Source: Halobacillus kuroshimensis DSM 18393 (GTDB taxonomy: Bacteria; Bacillota; Bacilli; Bacillales; Halobacillaceae). Taken from it: DNA of 64,000 nucleotides. Position 1 is the stretch's first letter. Each line of letters starts with the position of its first letter. The stretch covers positions 930,001-994,000 of the forward strand of contig NZ_AUDY01000008.1 of the NCBI RefSeq assembly GCF_000425705.1. The letters are read 5' to 3'. Under the pieces are notes generated by a model, which was given only the letters and a program-made list of their open reading frames with translations, did no database searches and was not told where the DNA came from. Made by a program: the position numbers and the translations under genes. This document shows, one piece after another, positions 8,844-17,674 of the stretch.

Positions 8844-9425
8844 TCATTGATGAATTTTATGCAATTGTCTGATTTCTTCCATGATCCGGTCCGTTACGAC
8901 CTGGGCCGACGCTTTCTGTTCACGATATTCCGACATGTCTATCGGTTCTCCATAAACGACCTTCAGACGCTTAAACTTTTGATAAGGTCCGATGATGGCA
9001 CATGGAACGATGGCAGCTTCAGACCGAAGGGCGAAAAACCCGGCACCGGCAAGTCCCTCGCCGATTTCCCCGCTCTTCTGCCTCGTTCCTTCAGGGAACA
9101 ACCCGAGAGCGTGACCTTCTTTAAGAATATCCAGACCCTTGCGGAGAGCATTCCTGTCTCTCATCCCGCGCTTAATTGGGAACGCGTGGACTTTTTTCAA
9201 TATTCCCCCAATCAAAGGGTTTTTAAACAACTCTTCTTTGGCGAGAAAGTAAATATTCCGGCTGCTTGTAATTCCAACCACAGGCGGGTCTACATTCGAA
9301 ATATGATTGGAACAGATAATAACCGGTCCTTCTGCAGGAATATTTTCCTTCCCTACAACCTTAATCCGGTACAGGGGATAAAAAATGACAGCGCAGAGCA
9401 GTTTACCAATTTTATAGAGGCTCAT
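8844..9425 (-). CDS. plsC: 1-acyl-sn-glycerol-3-phosphate acyltransferase
   Basis: PlsC transfers the second acyl chain to lysophosphatidic acid at the inner face of the membrane, giving phosphatidic acid. The 193-residue protein has the catalytic H-x4-D motif in CSNHISNVDPP, the substrate motif LFPEGTRQKSG and the segment IVPCAIIGP. The N-terminal 20 residues are hydrophobic. It starts two bases after the cmk stop, with AAAGGGGGAATAACG as ribosome binding region, so translation is coupled to cmk. Confidence 0.93.
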   Translation of the reverse strand: MSLYKIGKLLCAVIFYPLYRIKVVGKENIPAEGPVIICSNHISNVDPPVVGITSSRNIYFLAKEELFKNPLIGGILKKVHAFPIKRGMRDRNALRKGLDILKEGHALGLFPEGTRQKSGEIGEGLAGAGFFALRSEAAIVPCAIIGPYQKFKRLKVVYGEPIDMSEYREQKASAQVVTDRIMEEIRQLHKIHQ

Positions 9426-9427
9426 CG

Positions 9428-10111
9428 TTATTCCCCCTTTGGACTTTTCTGTTTCACGATTTCCAGGATACGGGCAACAACTTCTTCAATGTTCATCGAA
9501 GTTGTATCCACTTCAACGGCGTCATCCGCTTTGAGAAGCGGGGATACAGCACGGTTGGAATCCAGCTCATCACGGCGGCGGATTTCCTCTTTTAATTCCT
9601 CAAGGTTTGAGGGAAATCCTTTTTCCACATTTTCCTTATGGCGGCGCTCCGCTCTTTCGTCGACAGATGCGATCATAAAGATTTTCACTTCCGCATCCGG
9701 AAGCACATGGGTTCCGATATCACGCCCGTCCATCACAACACCTTTGTCTTTAACCAATTCCTGCTGGCGGTGCACCATTTCCTCCCGCACTTTCCTGTGC
9801 TTCGCTGTAATAGATACCTGGTTGGTCACTTCTGCCGTACGGATCAGTTCAGATACATCATTCTTATCCACGAGGATACGCTGGCCTTCATCCGACTGGA
9901 CAAGGTTCAAATCCGTTCTGTTTAAAAGGGAGAAAAGAGCATCCTCATCCTCGAGCGAAACATTCTCCTCGATAGCTTTCCATGTCAGAGCACGGTACAT
10001 AGCTCCTGTATCCACATAAATGAATGAAAGTTTTTCTGCGACTTTTTTTGCTACTGTACTCTTTCCGGCAGCCGCTGGACCGTCAATTGCAATCGTCATT
10101 GTGTTCATCAT
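9428..10111 (-). CDS. cmk: Cytidylate kinase
   Basis: Cmk phosphorylates CMP and dCMP with ATP. The P-loop reads [19 protein letters not shown] close to the N-terminus, followed by [10 protein letters not shown], the [11 protein letters not shown] region with MDGRD and the lid-type Arg cluster [10 protein letters not shown]. At about 227 residues it is of normal size. GGAGG lies 11 bases before the ATG chosen at 10111; the neighbouring ATG at 10108 or one at 10099 are alternatives. plsC follows directly. Confidence 0.95.
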   Translation of the reverse strand: MMNTMTIAIDGPAAAGKSTVAKKVAEKLSFIYVDTGAMYRALTWKAIEENVSLEDEDALFSLLNRTDLNLVQSDEGQRILVDKNDVSELIRTAEVTNQVSITAKHRKVREEMVHRQQELVKDKGVVMDGRDIGTHVLPDAEVKIFMIASVDERAERRHKENVEKGFPSNLEELKEEIRRRDELDSNRAVSPLLKADDAVEVDTTSMNIEEVVARILEIVKQKSPKGE

Positions 10112-10230
10112 ACGTTCGATTTCCTCCATCTGTCCTGACTACAGGGTAGAAACCGATTCTACCCTTGTAATGACTCCTTTTACCATTGTTCAGAATAACA
10201 CAATCCCCGGGAGAAAATCTATTTAAAAAG

Positions 10231-10896
10231 CTAATTCAGCGCTTTAGCCCGCCACTTCATCTGTTGTTCAAAGCAGTAGCGGATGATCTGCTGGCGGTCT
10301 TTCTCCTCTATATCCGTAAACTCTACGGATATACGGGCCGTTTGACTGGAAGTAGCCGGGACTACACGGACAACCAAACCTGTTGTAGGGATGTAAAAAT
10401 AATCTCCGGCATTCATAGGAAGCACAATGATGAAGTCCATCTCATCCCCTTGTTGAATGTCATGATGCGGAGGCCTCGTAAACATCATCCCGCCACCACT
10501 GATGTCACTGGTTACGGTCGTGAAGGAATAGTCAGAGGAGAGCGCAGCTACATCTACAGCTGCATCTACCCGCACGTAACGACGCCGTTGAATACGAACA
10601 AGATCATTCATACCCGGAAAAGAAAGGACAATGACCGGAATGTTTTTGATTTTCCGCGTCAACACTTCTGTTTTAAACCAGTACACACAATCATCTTCTC
10701 CCACAAAACTCGCATGAAACGAAGTCCCTTCATAAAAGAAACCCGTCTTTCCTGTTTCTGTATGGATGGGATAATCAATATATACCTGGTCCTGATCAAT
10801 ATCCACGAGCCTGCACCTGTACTTATCGGGTACATCTTTTGAATGTCCGCCCTGCACTTCCAAGATGACAGATGTCCCTATAGGAAAAACCTCCAT
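10231..10896 (-). CDS. motI: PilZ-domain c-di-GMP receptor (flagellar brake, MotI/YpfA type)
   Basis: A 221-residue protein with an N-terminal YcgR-like domain (residues about 1-95) and a C-terminal PilZ domain. The c-di-GMP binding motifs are visible: an Arg cluster QRRRYVRV near residue 100 and DISGGGM near 133. B. subtilis MotI (YpfA, DgrA) binds c-di-GMP and slows flagellar rotation by acting on MotA; position next to cmk and ypeB matches. GGGAGGGTTTTTAA precedes the ATG. Confidence 0.9.
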   Translation of the reverse strand: MEVFPIGTSVILEVQGGHSKDVPDKYRCRLVDIDQDQVYIDYPIHTETGKTGFFYEGTSFHASFVGEDDCVYWFKTEVLTRKIKNIPVIVLSFPGMNDLVRIQRRRYVRVDAAVDVAALSSDYSFTTVTSDISGGGMMFTRPPHHDIQQGDEMDFIIVLPMNAGDYFYIPTTGLVVRVVPATSSQTARISVEFTDIEEKDRQQIIRYCFEQQMKWRAKALN

Positions 10897-10983
10897 TTAA
10901 AAACCCTCCCTCAACATGAATACGTTAAAGAAATTATCTCATGAGCAAGAAGAAAAAGGAAGAATATAGGCATAAAGTTTTAA

Positions 10984-11019
10984 GAAAAAAGACACCCTCC
11001 TGTTGGAAAGTGTCTTTTT
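10984..11019 (-). terminator. Terminator after ypeB
   Basis: Minus-strand stem AAAAAGACAC / GTGTCTTTTTT with a 14-base loop; the arm itself ends in a T run. It closes the sleB-ypeB operon. Confidence 0.8.
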
Positions 11020-11023
11020 CCTA

Positions 11024-12364
11024 TTAAATTTCCTGATTGAATTTCATTTCTGCTTTCTTCAACGTTTCCACCTTTTCTTCTTCTCCTGTGGAAGCATTTA
11101 TGAAAATACGATAGGTCGTACTTTCCATCGTAGTTAGGAATTCATAACACAGCACCTGTTCTTTCAAATCATTTTCAATTACAGACAAATGATGCTCCTG
11201 GATATCCACGTTCGGATTCACTTTGGAGCGTGCTTCTTCCAGAGAAATCTCAGGCTCATTCAAATCCTGATCCTTGTGATAGTCGTAATAATCTCTGGCC
11301 GACAGCCCGAGGACCTCGCCATTATCCAAGGCGACTTTAACAACGACGGCATCCGGGAAAAAGCGGACATCGTTTTTCGTGTAAAGGAAACGGAACACAC
11401 CCATTTTGTCATACTGGTTGCTCTCGACAAGTTCAAGATTGTCAATATCCAATCCGCTGACAAACTCCTTGGCCTTCTCAGAAGCCTCATACAGGCTTAT
11501 TTCAGGGTCATTGACGTCCCGGCTGATCATCATAGTCAACGGGTGTCCGCCTTTTTCAGTAAGATCGATATAGCCGTTTTTATCTCCTTCCTGAAAGGAG
11601 GCTGTATACGTAGGAACATCTGCTCCTTTTCCTGATTTCGTCAGCGTAAGCTTCTCGGTATCCACTTTTTCCAGCCATTTGGAAGCTGTTTTCTTCGCTT
11701 CTTCCTTGGTCAGGTTTTCTCCTTGAAGATTCCGGTAATTTTTCTCAGGCCCGGAACTTCCAAACCCGACCTCTGTAACAGAGCTTTCAAAGCTGTCCAT
11801 CGACTTTTCAACCGTTTTAAATCCATTGACAATCGTATTATCGCCGGCTTCATCATTCGTAGCCAGCGCCAGCTCCACATCCATCCAGCGAAGGTTGTCA
11901 CTCAACACTACATTCTGCACTTTCCTCAATTCGCTTTCAATCTCACCTGACTTTTCGTGCAGTTCCTCCAAGAGTTTAACCTCTTCATCACTCAGCGGCT
12001 TTTTCTCCAAGTCCCTCACCGCTGTGCGGTAGGCAAAATCACCAACGTCGTAAAGAAATTCTTCTGTCTTGCTAAACGGAAGAAGCGTCAAGGGCAGCTG
12101 CCCGACATCCGAATTAGCTTCAGAAGAAATTTTCCATATGTCCGCAAGCTGCGGAGAAAGACTCTGCTTGGAATTCATAGCCAGGCTGGATCCGATCTTA
12201 TCATGAAGGAGATCAATGTTAAACGTAAGATCATGAAAAGCGCGTTGATAACTGTTTTCCGCTTGAATAAGAACCGCATTTTTATCTTGGTTCTCCTGAT
12301 ACCCCCATACGCCAAGACCGACAGCGGCAATACTTAAGACAACAATGAAAGACCACCTGATCAT
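11024..12364 (-). CDS. ypeB: Germination protein YpeB
   Basis: YpeB is the partner that stabilises and localises the cortex-lytic enzyme SleB in the dormant spore. The 446-residue protein has an N-terminal uncleaved signal anchor (residues 4-22), a long helical region with SYQRAFHDLTFNIDLLHDKI, and C-terminal PepSY-type repeats (for example ISLYEASEKAKEFV and ISLEEARSKVN). It lies 11 bases downstream of sleB, the usual arrangement. ATAGGAGGTGCGCGT precedes the ATG. Confidence 0.94.
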   Translation of the reverse strand: MIRWSFIVVLSIAAVGLGVWGYQENQDKNAVLIQAENSYQRAFHDLTFNIDLLHDKIGSSLAMNSKQSLSPQLADIWKISSEANSDVGQLPLTLLPFSKTEEFLYDVGDFAYRTAVRDLEKKPLSDEEVKLLEELHEKSGEIESELRKVQNVVLSDNLRWMDVELALATNDEAGDNTIVNGFKTVEKSMDSFESSVTEVGFGSSGPEKNYRNLQGENLTKEEAKKTASKWLEKVDTEKLTLTKSGKGADVPTYTASFQEGDKNGYIDLTEKGGHPLTMMISRDVNDPEISLYEASEKAKEFVSGLDIDNLELVESNQYDKMGVFRFLYTKNDVRFFPDAVVVKVALDNGEVLGLSARDYYDYHKDQDLNEPEISLEEARSKVNPNVDIQEHHLSVIENDLKEQVLCYEFLTTMESTTYRIFINASTGEEEKVETLKKAEMKFNQEI

Positions 12365-12375
12365 ACGCGCACCTC

Positions 12376-13236
12376 CTATTTACAAAAGATATGTTTTCCA
12401 ATCTGCTTAATTTGAGGTCTTGTCCAAATCCAGTCTGAAGTGGCGGTATTCGGATTAAAGTAGTACAACGCCTGTCCGGATGGATCCCATCCATTGATGG
12501 CATCCATGACCGCTTCCTTGGCCTGATCATTCGGCTCAAGCCAGATCTGACCGTCTGCCACAGCTGTGAACGCCCGAGGTTCAAATATGACCCCCGATGC
12601 TGTATTCGGGAACGAAGCACTCTGAACTCTGTTCAATATGACAGCCGCTACAGCAACCTGACCTACATAAGGTTCACCCCTGGCCTCGCCATAGACGGCA
12701 TTCGCCATAAGCTGAATATCATTTTGTGAATACCCGCTTGGAACGTTGACGGCTGTCGGCTCATCCGGCTGTCCCCCGCCCTGGCCCCCCTCTTGTCCTT
12801 CCGGCTGTTTCGAGGATGGAGGTGATTGACCGGCAGGCTGTTTCGTCTGCTTGCTTTTCGGAACGCCACCGTAATGGGTGAAGTCTTTACCTTCCCGGAT
12901 CTGTTTTTTTACATATCCTTCATCGTAATTACTTGCTTTGACAAGCTTATCCTTCACTTCCTGACCGGCCAGGCCATCGATTTCCAATCCGAATTCATAC
13001 TGGAAATTCCGAAGTCCCCAATAAGTCCCCCAGCCGAACACACCATCAATATCGCCATTATAAAAGCCGAGGTACTGAAGCCTTGCCTGCAGTTCAATGA
13101 CATCATCGCCTGTTGCCCCCTGCTGGATGACCTGACTGGAAAATCCATGAACTGGTTTGCTCCATGTTCCATCTGCTATTGGGAATATCAGCAGAACCAG
13201 ACCTGCAGTAACGACCATTGTTTTCTTCCATAACAT
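12376..13236 (-). CDS. sleB: Spore cortex-lytic enzyme SleB
   Basis: SleB is a lytic transglycosylase that breaks cortex peptidoglycan containing muramic lactam during germination. The 286-residue pre-protein has a signal peptide (to about residue 28), a peptidoglycan-binding domain 1 (QGATGDDVIELQARLQYLGFY), a Gln/Pro/Gly-rich linker near residues 125-160, and a Hydrolase_2 domain with MANAVYGEARGEPY, in which the Glu is the likely catalytic residue. It forms an operon with ypeB. The ATG is preceded by GGTGG. Confidence 0.95.
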   Translation of the reverse strand: MLWKKTMVVTAGLVLLIFPIADGTWSKPVHGFSSQVIQQGATGDDVIELQARLQYLGFYNGDIDGVFGWGTYWGLRNFQYEFGLEIDGLAGQEVKDKLVKASNYDEGYVKKQIREGKDFTHYGGVPKSKQTKQPAGQSPPSSKQPEGQEGGQGGGQPDEPTAVNVPSGYSQNDIQLMANAVYGEARGEPYVGQVAVAAVILNRVQSASFPNTASGVIFEPRAFTAVADGQIWLEPNDQAKEAVMDAINGWDPSGQALYYFNPNTATSDWIWTRPQIKQIGKHIFCK

Positions 13237-13392
13237 CCACCAAACACCCCTGACGCAATAATTTAGTTATGGAAGTAGTTTTTTACTTTCGCGCAACTTT
13301 ATACATTGCCTGTTCTCTATACTCGTTGGAATGGATTTCTCCAAAAAAATGCCTGTGGGTCGCCTTTGATTAGAAAGCGGGTGAATGGCAGT

Positions 13393-13416
13393 AAAAAAAC
13401 ACCCTCAACGGGGTGT
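13393..13416 (-). terminator. Terminator overlapping the prsW stop codon
   Basis: Minus-strand stem ACACCCC / GAGGGTGT with a short loop and a run of seven T. The 5' arm lies in the last codons of prsW. Confidence 0.8.
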
Positions 13417-14082
13417 CTCTTGATTTCTATAATAGATGGATTCATGATGATCATTGGCGAGCCTGATTTTTCGAATCCCAACCATCCATAAACCGATCAT
13501 AAACGGGGTGATCCAATACGCCCATGTATCCGTCTGAATCGTGATGATGTAATCATAAATCGTATGTAATACAACAGGGATGATAAGCGCACAAGCAAGT
13601 GACTTTCGGATATGGACCGTTGTAAACTTCGCTTTACCCATATAATACCCCATAATGATGCCGAACAGGGCATGGGAAGAAACGGGAAAGACGGCCCGGA
13701 GCATCGCAATTTCAATGCCTTTATTAAAAAGGAAAAGAACATTTTCGATAGTCGCGAATCCGAGACTGACCGCTCCACCATAAATGATGCCGTCATAGTG
13801 GTGGTCGAAATGAGAATGTCTGTAGGCGACAAACAATAGAAAGAACCATTTGAAAAATTCCTCAAGGAGACCTGCCAGGAAGAAGGATACAAATAACTGG
13901 TTTGTAATGACCTGTTCCGTCTCAAAGGCATACTGGATAAACATGATGGGAAAAACCATAATGACGCCGATAACAAACATCCGTATAATAAGAGGGAGAG
14001 GCTCAAGTTCTATACGCTTGCTTAAATATATGAATGTCATGATGGCCACAGCAGGTGATATGGCAGCGGTCAATATGGCCAA
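13405..14082 (-). CDS. prsW: Intramembrane protease PrsW
   Basis: PrsW makes the first cut in anti-sigma RsiW in B. subtilis, which releases SigW under envelope stress. The protein has about eight membrane helices and the family motifs EEFFKW near residue 77, the ATIENVLF segment and a later SHALFG His. It lies upstream of sleB as in B. subtilis (ypdC). TTG at 14082 is preferred because GAGAGGG lies 9 bases before it; TTG at 14091 is possible. No sigW or rsiW is in this window. Confidence 0.92.
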   Translation of the reverse strand: MAILTAAISPAVAIMTFIYLSKRIELEPLPLIIRMFVIGVIMVFPIMFIQYAFETEQVITNQLFVSFFLAGLLEEFFKWFFLLFVAYRHSHFDHHYDGIIYGGAVSLGFATIENVLFLFNKGIEIAMLRAVFPVSSHALFGIIMGYYMGKAKFTTVHIRKSLACALIIPVVLHTIYDYIITIQTDTWAYWITPFMIGLWMVGIRKIRLANDHHESIYYRNQETPR

Positions 14083-14178
14083 GGTAATCAACCCTCTCTC
14101 TTTCTTTCAGCTAAGATTCATCGTATCATGAAGAATAAAGAAAAGGAACTATCGATATAGAAAGTTGGTGGATGATTC

Positions 14179-15147
14179 ATGAAGCGCATTTTAATTATAC
14201 ATACAGGTGGAACCATCTCGATGAAAGAAGATAAGGAAACCGGTGAAGTGAACACCTCCTCCCGCCATCCGCTGGAGGAAATTTCGACAGTTCTTCAAGG
14301 ACGCGTGGAAATTGAGGATGACATTCTATTCTACCTGCCTTCCCCCCACATCCGTCCCGATCATATGCTGAAACTCGGCCGCTATGTACATGAGAAAATG
14401 GCCAAACGAAATTATGATGGCGTCGTGATCACTCACGGAACAGACACATTGGAGGAGACAGCCTACTTCCTGGATTTGTTTTTACAAACAAGAAAACCAG
14501 TCGTCGTAACTGGAGCGATGCGTTCAAGTAATGAAATAGGAGCGGACGGGCTCTACAACCTGCTAAGTGCCATAAAGGTGGCGAGCTGTGATGAAGCCCA
14601 GGACAAAGGTGTCCTCGTCGTTATGAATGACGAAATCCACACAGCCAAAAATGTAACGAAGACGAGCACAAGTAATGTTGCGACTTTCCAGAGCCCTCAA
14701 TACGGCCCTATCGGAATTACAACAAAATCGGATGTCTTTTTCCACCATAAGATGACCCGGCATGACTCCTATCCGATCCAAAACATAGGCAAGCGTGTGT
14801 CTTTGATTAAAGCATACGCAGGGATGGACGGCGATTTAATCGATGCGGTACGCGAAAGCCGTGTGGACGGCCTGATCATTGAAGCACTCGGACAGGGCAA
14901 CCTCCCTCCCGAAACGATGGAAGCACTGGAGAGAACGATTAAGGAAGGCATTCCCGTTGTCCTAGTTTCCCGCTGCTATCAGGGAATTGTCCAGGACACT
15001 TACGGCTATCCCGGAGGCGGACGGCAGCTTAGAAATATGGGCATCATCTTCGCAAACGGACTGACTGGTCCAAAAGCCCGCATCAAGTTAATGGTGGCTC
15101 TGGAGATGACGGCGAATATGACAGAGCTCGAGCATATGTTCAGCTGA
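14179..15147 (+). CDS. ansA: Type I asparaginase
   Basis: This cytoplasmic enzyme hydrolyses L-asparagine to aspartate and ammonia. The 322-residue protein has the first catalytic Thr in IHTGGTISM, the second in THGTDTLEETAYFL, and the segment VVVTGAMRSSNEIGADGLYNL. The later motif GLIIEALGQGNLP is also typical. The gene is divergent from prsW and convergent with ypdA, with a shared terminator. The aspA partner usual in B. subtilis is absent here. Confidence 0.94.
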   Translation: MKRILIIHTGGTISMKEDKETGEVNTSSRHPLEEISTVLQGRVEIEDDILFYLPSPHIRPDHMLKLGRYVHEKMAKRNYDGVVITHGTDTLEETAYFLDLFLQTRKPVVVTGAMRSSNEIGADGLYNLLSAIKVASCDEAQDKGVLVVMNDEIHTAKNVTKTSTSNVATFQSPQYGPIGITTKSDVFFHHKMTRHDSYPIQNIGKRVSLIKAYAGMDGDLIDAVRESRVDGLIIEALGQGNLPPETMEALERTIKEGIPVVLVSRCYQGIVQDTYGYPGGGRQLRNMGIIFANGLTGPKARIKLMVALEMTANMTELEHMFS

Positions 15148-15182
15148 AAAAAACGTTCAGGCAGCCGCCTGAACGTTTTTTT
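15148..15182. terminator. Bidirectional terminator between ansA and ypdA
   Basis: Near-perfect stem AACGTTCAGGC / GCCTGAACGTT flanked by A residues on one side and T residues on the other, so it can serve both convergent genes. Confidence 0.9.
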
Positions 15183-16167
15183 ACGCTTTCGATTCCGCTG
15201 CGATGGAAGCAGCGATTTTCCCGCCGTGGTGGCGGCCGTTCTCAATAAAGATTTCATTGTTGTTATATCCGGCAGCGATTACACCGGCAATGTATATGCC
15301 TGGAACATTCGTTTCCATTGTGTCCTCATTAAAGGATGGACGACCGGTTTCTTCGTTTATCTCCACGCCCATTTTCGTCAGGAAGCTGTGGTCAGGCTGA
15401 TAGCCGGTCATTGCAAAGACAAAGTCGTTCGCCACGCTTTTTTCTTCCCCATTGCATTCATATAGGACGGCATCCTGAGTAATTTCTTTTACGTTGGCAC
15501 AAAATTCCATGGTAACGATCCCTTTTCTCACAAGGGCTTCAAACTGTGGGAGAATCCATGGCTTGATACTTTTCGAATAATCTTCACCACGGTAAAGAAC
15601 GGTTACCTGCGCACCTGATTTTTCCAGTTCCAGAGCGGCATCCGCTGCAGAGTTTTTCCCACCGATGATGACAACATTCTTGTTGTAATAGGGATGCCCC
15701 TCTTTGAAGTAGTGCATCACTTTAGGAAGCTCCTCTCCCTGGACGCCCATGAAGTTCGGCTGATCATAATAGCCTGTCGCAACGATTACCTGGTCCGCTG
15801 CATACGATGATTGTTCACCCGATGATTTTTCTGTATGGATGATAAACCCGTTTGTTACTCTTTCAACCTGTTGAACCTTTTCGTACGTATGCACCCGCAG
15901 GTCCTCTCTCTCCGCAACCGCACGGTAATAAGCAAGCGCCTCATTACGCACCGGTTTCTGCCTTTCCGAAATAAAAGGAATTTCACCAATTTCCAGTTTT
16001 TCACTGGAACTGAAGAAAGTTTGATGGGTCGGGTAATGATAAATAGAATTCACAATATTTCCTTTTTCAATGATTAACGGTTCAATACCAGCCTTCTGAA
16101 GTTCAATAGCTGCACTCATCCCACAGGGACCGCCGCCGATGATGATGGCTTTTTCTTGTTGATGCAC
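15181..16167 (-). CDS. ypdA: Bacillithiol disulfide reductase YpdA-type flavoprotein
   Basis: YpdA reduces oxidised bacillithiol with NADPH. The protein, about 328 residues, has a FAD-binding GGGPCGMSAAIELQKAG at the N-terminus, a second dinucleotide fold VIIGGKNSAADAALELEKSG near residue 165, and a C-terminal IYIAGVIAAG...GRHHG segment. GTG at 16167 is chosen because GAGGAG lies 8 bases upstream; the longer in-frame ATG start has no such site. It follows glutamate dehydrogenase as in B. subtilis. Confidence 0.92.
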   Translation of the reverse strand: MHQQEKAIIIGGGPCGMSAAIELQKAGIEPLIIEKGNIVNSIYHYPTHQTFFSSSEKLEIGEIPFISERQKPVRNEALAYYRAVAEREDLRVHTYEKVQQVERVTNGFIIHTEKSSGEQSSYAADQVIVATGYYDQPNFMGVQGEELPKVMHYFKEGHPYYNKNVVIIGGKNSAADAALELEKSGAQVTVLYRGEDYSKSIKPWILPQFEALVRKGIVTMEFCANVKEITQDAVLYECNGEEKSVANDFVFAMTGYQPDHSFLTKMGVEINEETGRPSFNEDTMETNVPGIYIAGVIAAGYNNNEIFIENGRHHGGKIAASIAAESKA

Positions 16168-16207
16168 GTATAACACTCCTCTTTCCAACAACGTTCTTCC
16201 GTTCATT

Positions 16208-16249
16208 TCAAAAAAATGAATCTCCTACCATCATCATGATAGGAGATTC
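16208..16249 (-). terminator. Terminator after glutamate dehydrogenase
   Basis: Minus-strand stem GAATCTCCTA / TAGGAGATTC with a 12-base loop followed by ATTTTTTT, 17 bases after the gudB stop codon. Confidence 0.88.
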
Positions 16250-16265
16250 CATTTATAGAATCAAG

Positions 16266-17546
16266 TTATATCCATCCACGGAAACGGGATGCTTCTGCCA
16301 TTTTTCGGACTCCGACCATATAGGCGGCCAGTCTCATATCCACACGTCTTGTTTCTGATGTACGGTAGACGTTGTCAAAACCTTTGACGATGACTTTATG
16401 AAGCTTCTCTTCCACTTCTTCTTCTGTCCAGTAATATCCCTGGTTGTTCTGTACCCACTCAAAGTAGGAAACAGTTACGCCCCCGGAAGAAGCCAGCACA
16501 TCCGGCACAAGAAGGATGCCGCGCTCAGAAAGAATTCTCGTTGCTTCCAGTGTCGTTGGCCCGTTGGCTGCCTCTACGACAATGTTCGCTTTCACGTTAT
16601 AGGCGTTATCTTCTGTAATCTGGTTTTCAATAGCTGCGGGAACAAGAATATCACAGTCAAGCTCCAGCAGTTCTTCATTCGTAATCGTATTGTTGAACAG
16701 GTTGGTCACTGTGCCGAAGCTGTCACGACGGTCCAGAAGATAGTCAATATCAAGACCATCCGGATCGTGAAGCCCTCCGTAGGCATCCGATATACCGACC
16801 ACTTTAGCCCCTTTATCATGCATGAATTTCGCAAGGAAGCTTCCGGCATTACCAAAGCCTTGAACGACGACTCTTGCGCCTTCGACATTGATGCCTTTTT
16901 TCTTGGCTGCTTCTTCAATGCAGATGGTTACGCCCTTCGCTGTCGCAGTTTCCCTTCCGTGGGAACCACCGAGTACAAGCGGTTTACCTGTAATGAAACC
17001 CGGGTTGTTAAATTCATCAATGCGGCTGTATTCATCCATCATCCACGCCATAATCTGTGAATTGGTAAATACATCGGGAGCGGGAATATCTTTCGTCGGG
17101 CCTACGATCTGGCTGATTGCCCGGACGTATCCGCGGCTGACTCCTTCCAGTTCACGGAAGGACATTTCCCTCGGATCACATACGATACCGCCTTTTCCTC
17201 CGCCGTACGGAAGATCGACGATACCGGCTTTCAAACTCATCCAGATGGAGAGCGCTTTGACTTCTTTTTCAGACACATTCGGATGAAAACGGACGCCGCC
17301 TTTGGTTGGACCTACAGCATCATTATGCTGGGACCTGTACCCTGTAAAGATTTTGATCTGATCGTTGTCCATTCTTACAGGAATTCTTACGGTCATCATG
17401 CGGACAGGCTCTTTCATTAATTCATATACTTCATTGGGGTATCCTAATTTATCAAGTGCTTTTTTAACCACGGTCTGCGTGGATTTCAACACGTCAAGTT
17501 TGTCATTTTTTTCGTTTGCATTGTCTGCAGGCTTATCGGCTACCAT
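16266..17546 (-). CDS. gudB: NAD-specific glutamate dehydrogenase
   Basis: This enzyme oxidatively deaminates glutamate to 2-oxoglutarate. The 426-residue hexameric type is complete: the Lys-bearing GPTKGGVRFHP, the catalytic PYGGGKGGI, PAPDVFTNSQIMAWM and the NAD fold VVVQGFGNAGSFLA. The start at 17546 follows TATAGGAGGTAAATGG. The three-residue duplication that inactivates cryptic GudB of laboratory B. subtilis 168 is not present at VKALSIWMS, so the enzyme should be active. It could equally be called rocG; synteny with ypdA favours gudB. Confidence 0.93.
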   Translation of the reverse strand: MVADKPADNANEKNDKLDVLKSTQTVVKKALDKLGYPNEVYELMKEPVRMMTVRIPVRMDNDQIKIFTGYRSQHNDAVGPTKGGVRFHPNVSEKEVKALSIWMSLKAGIVDLPYGGGKGGIVCDPREMSFRELEGVSRGYVRAISQIVGPTKDIPAPDVFTNSQIMAWMMDEYSRIDEFNNPGFITGKPLVLGGSHGRETATAKGVTICIEEAAKKKGINVEGARVVVQGFGNAGSFLAKFMHDKGAKVVGISDAYGGLHDPDGLDIDYLLDRRDSFGTVTNLFNNTITNEELLELDCDILVPAAIENQITEDNAYNVKANIVVEAANGPTTLEATRILSERGILLVPDVLASSGGVTVSYFEWVQNNQGYYWTEEEVEEKLHKVIVKGFDNVYRTSETRRVDMRLAAYMVGVRKMAEASRFRGWI

Positions 17547-17674
17547 CCATTTACCTCCTATATCATCCATTCGATTAGGGCTCTTCTTTCAGTGAATAGT
17601 ATACACGTTCCGCTGCCTGTTGGAAAGGTCGAAACCAGCTTTTTCATCCGTTTTCACAAAGAAGTTGTAAGCGA

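Noticed and set aside
8823-10019. 398-codon open frame on the plus strand
   Set aside because: It lies antisense across plsC and cmk, both with clear catalytic motifs; its protein is low-complexity Ser/Arg-rich, as expected for a mirror frame, and it has no ribosome binding site.
13237-13404. SigG promoter before sleB
   Set aside because: sleB is a forespore gene and candidate GTATA and CAATGTA elements exist, but no pair has the correct spacing, so no site is reported.
16266-17546. Possible inactive gudB as in B. subtilis 168
   Set aside because: The three-codon duplication that inactivates cryptic GudB is not present; the sequence at VKALSIWMS is normal.
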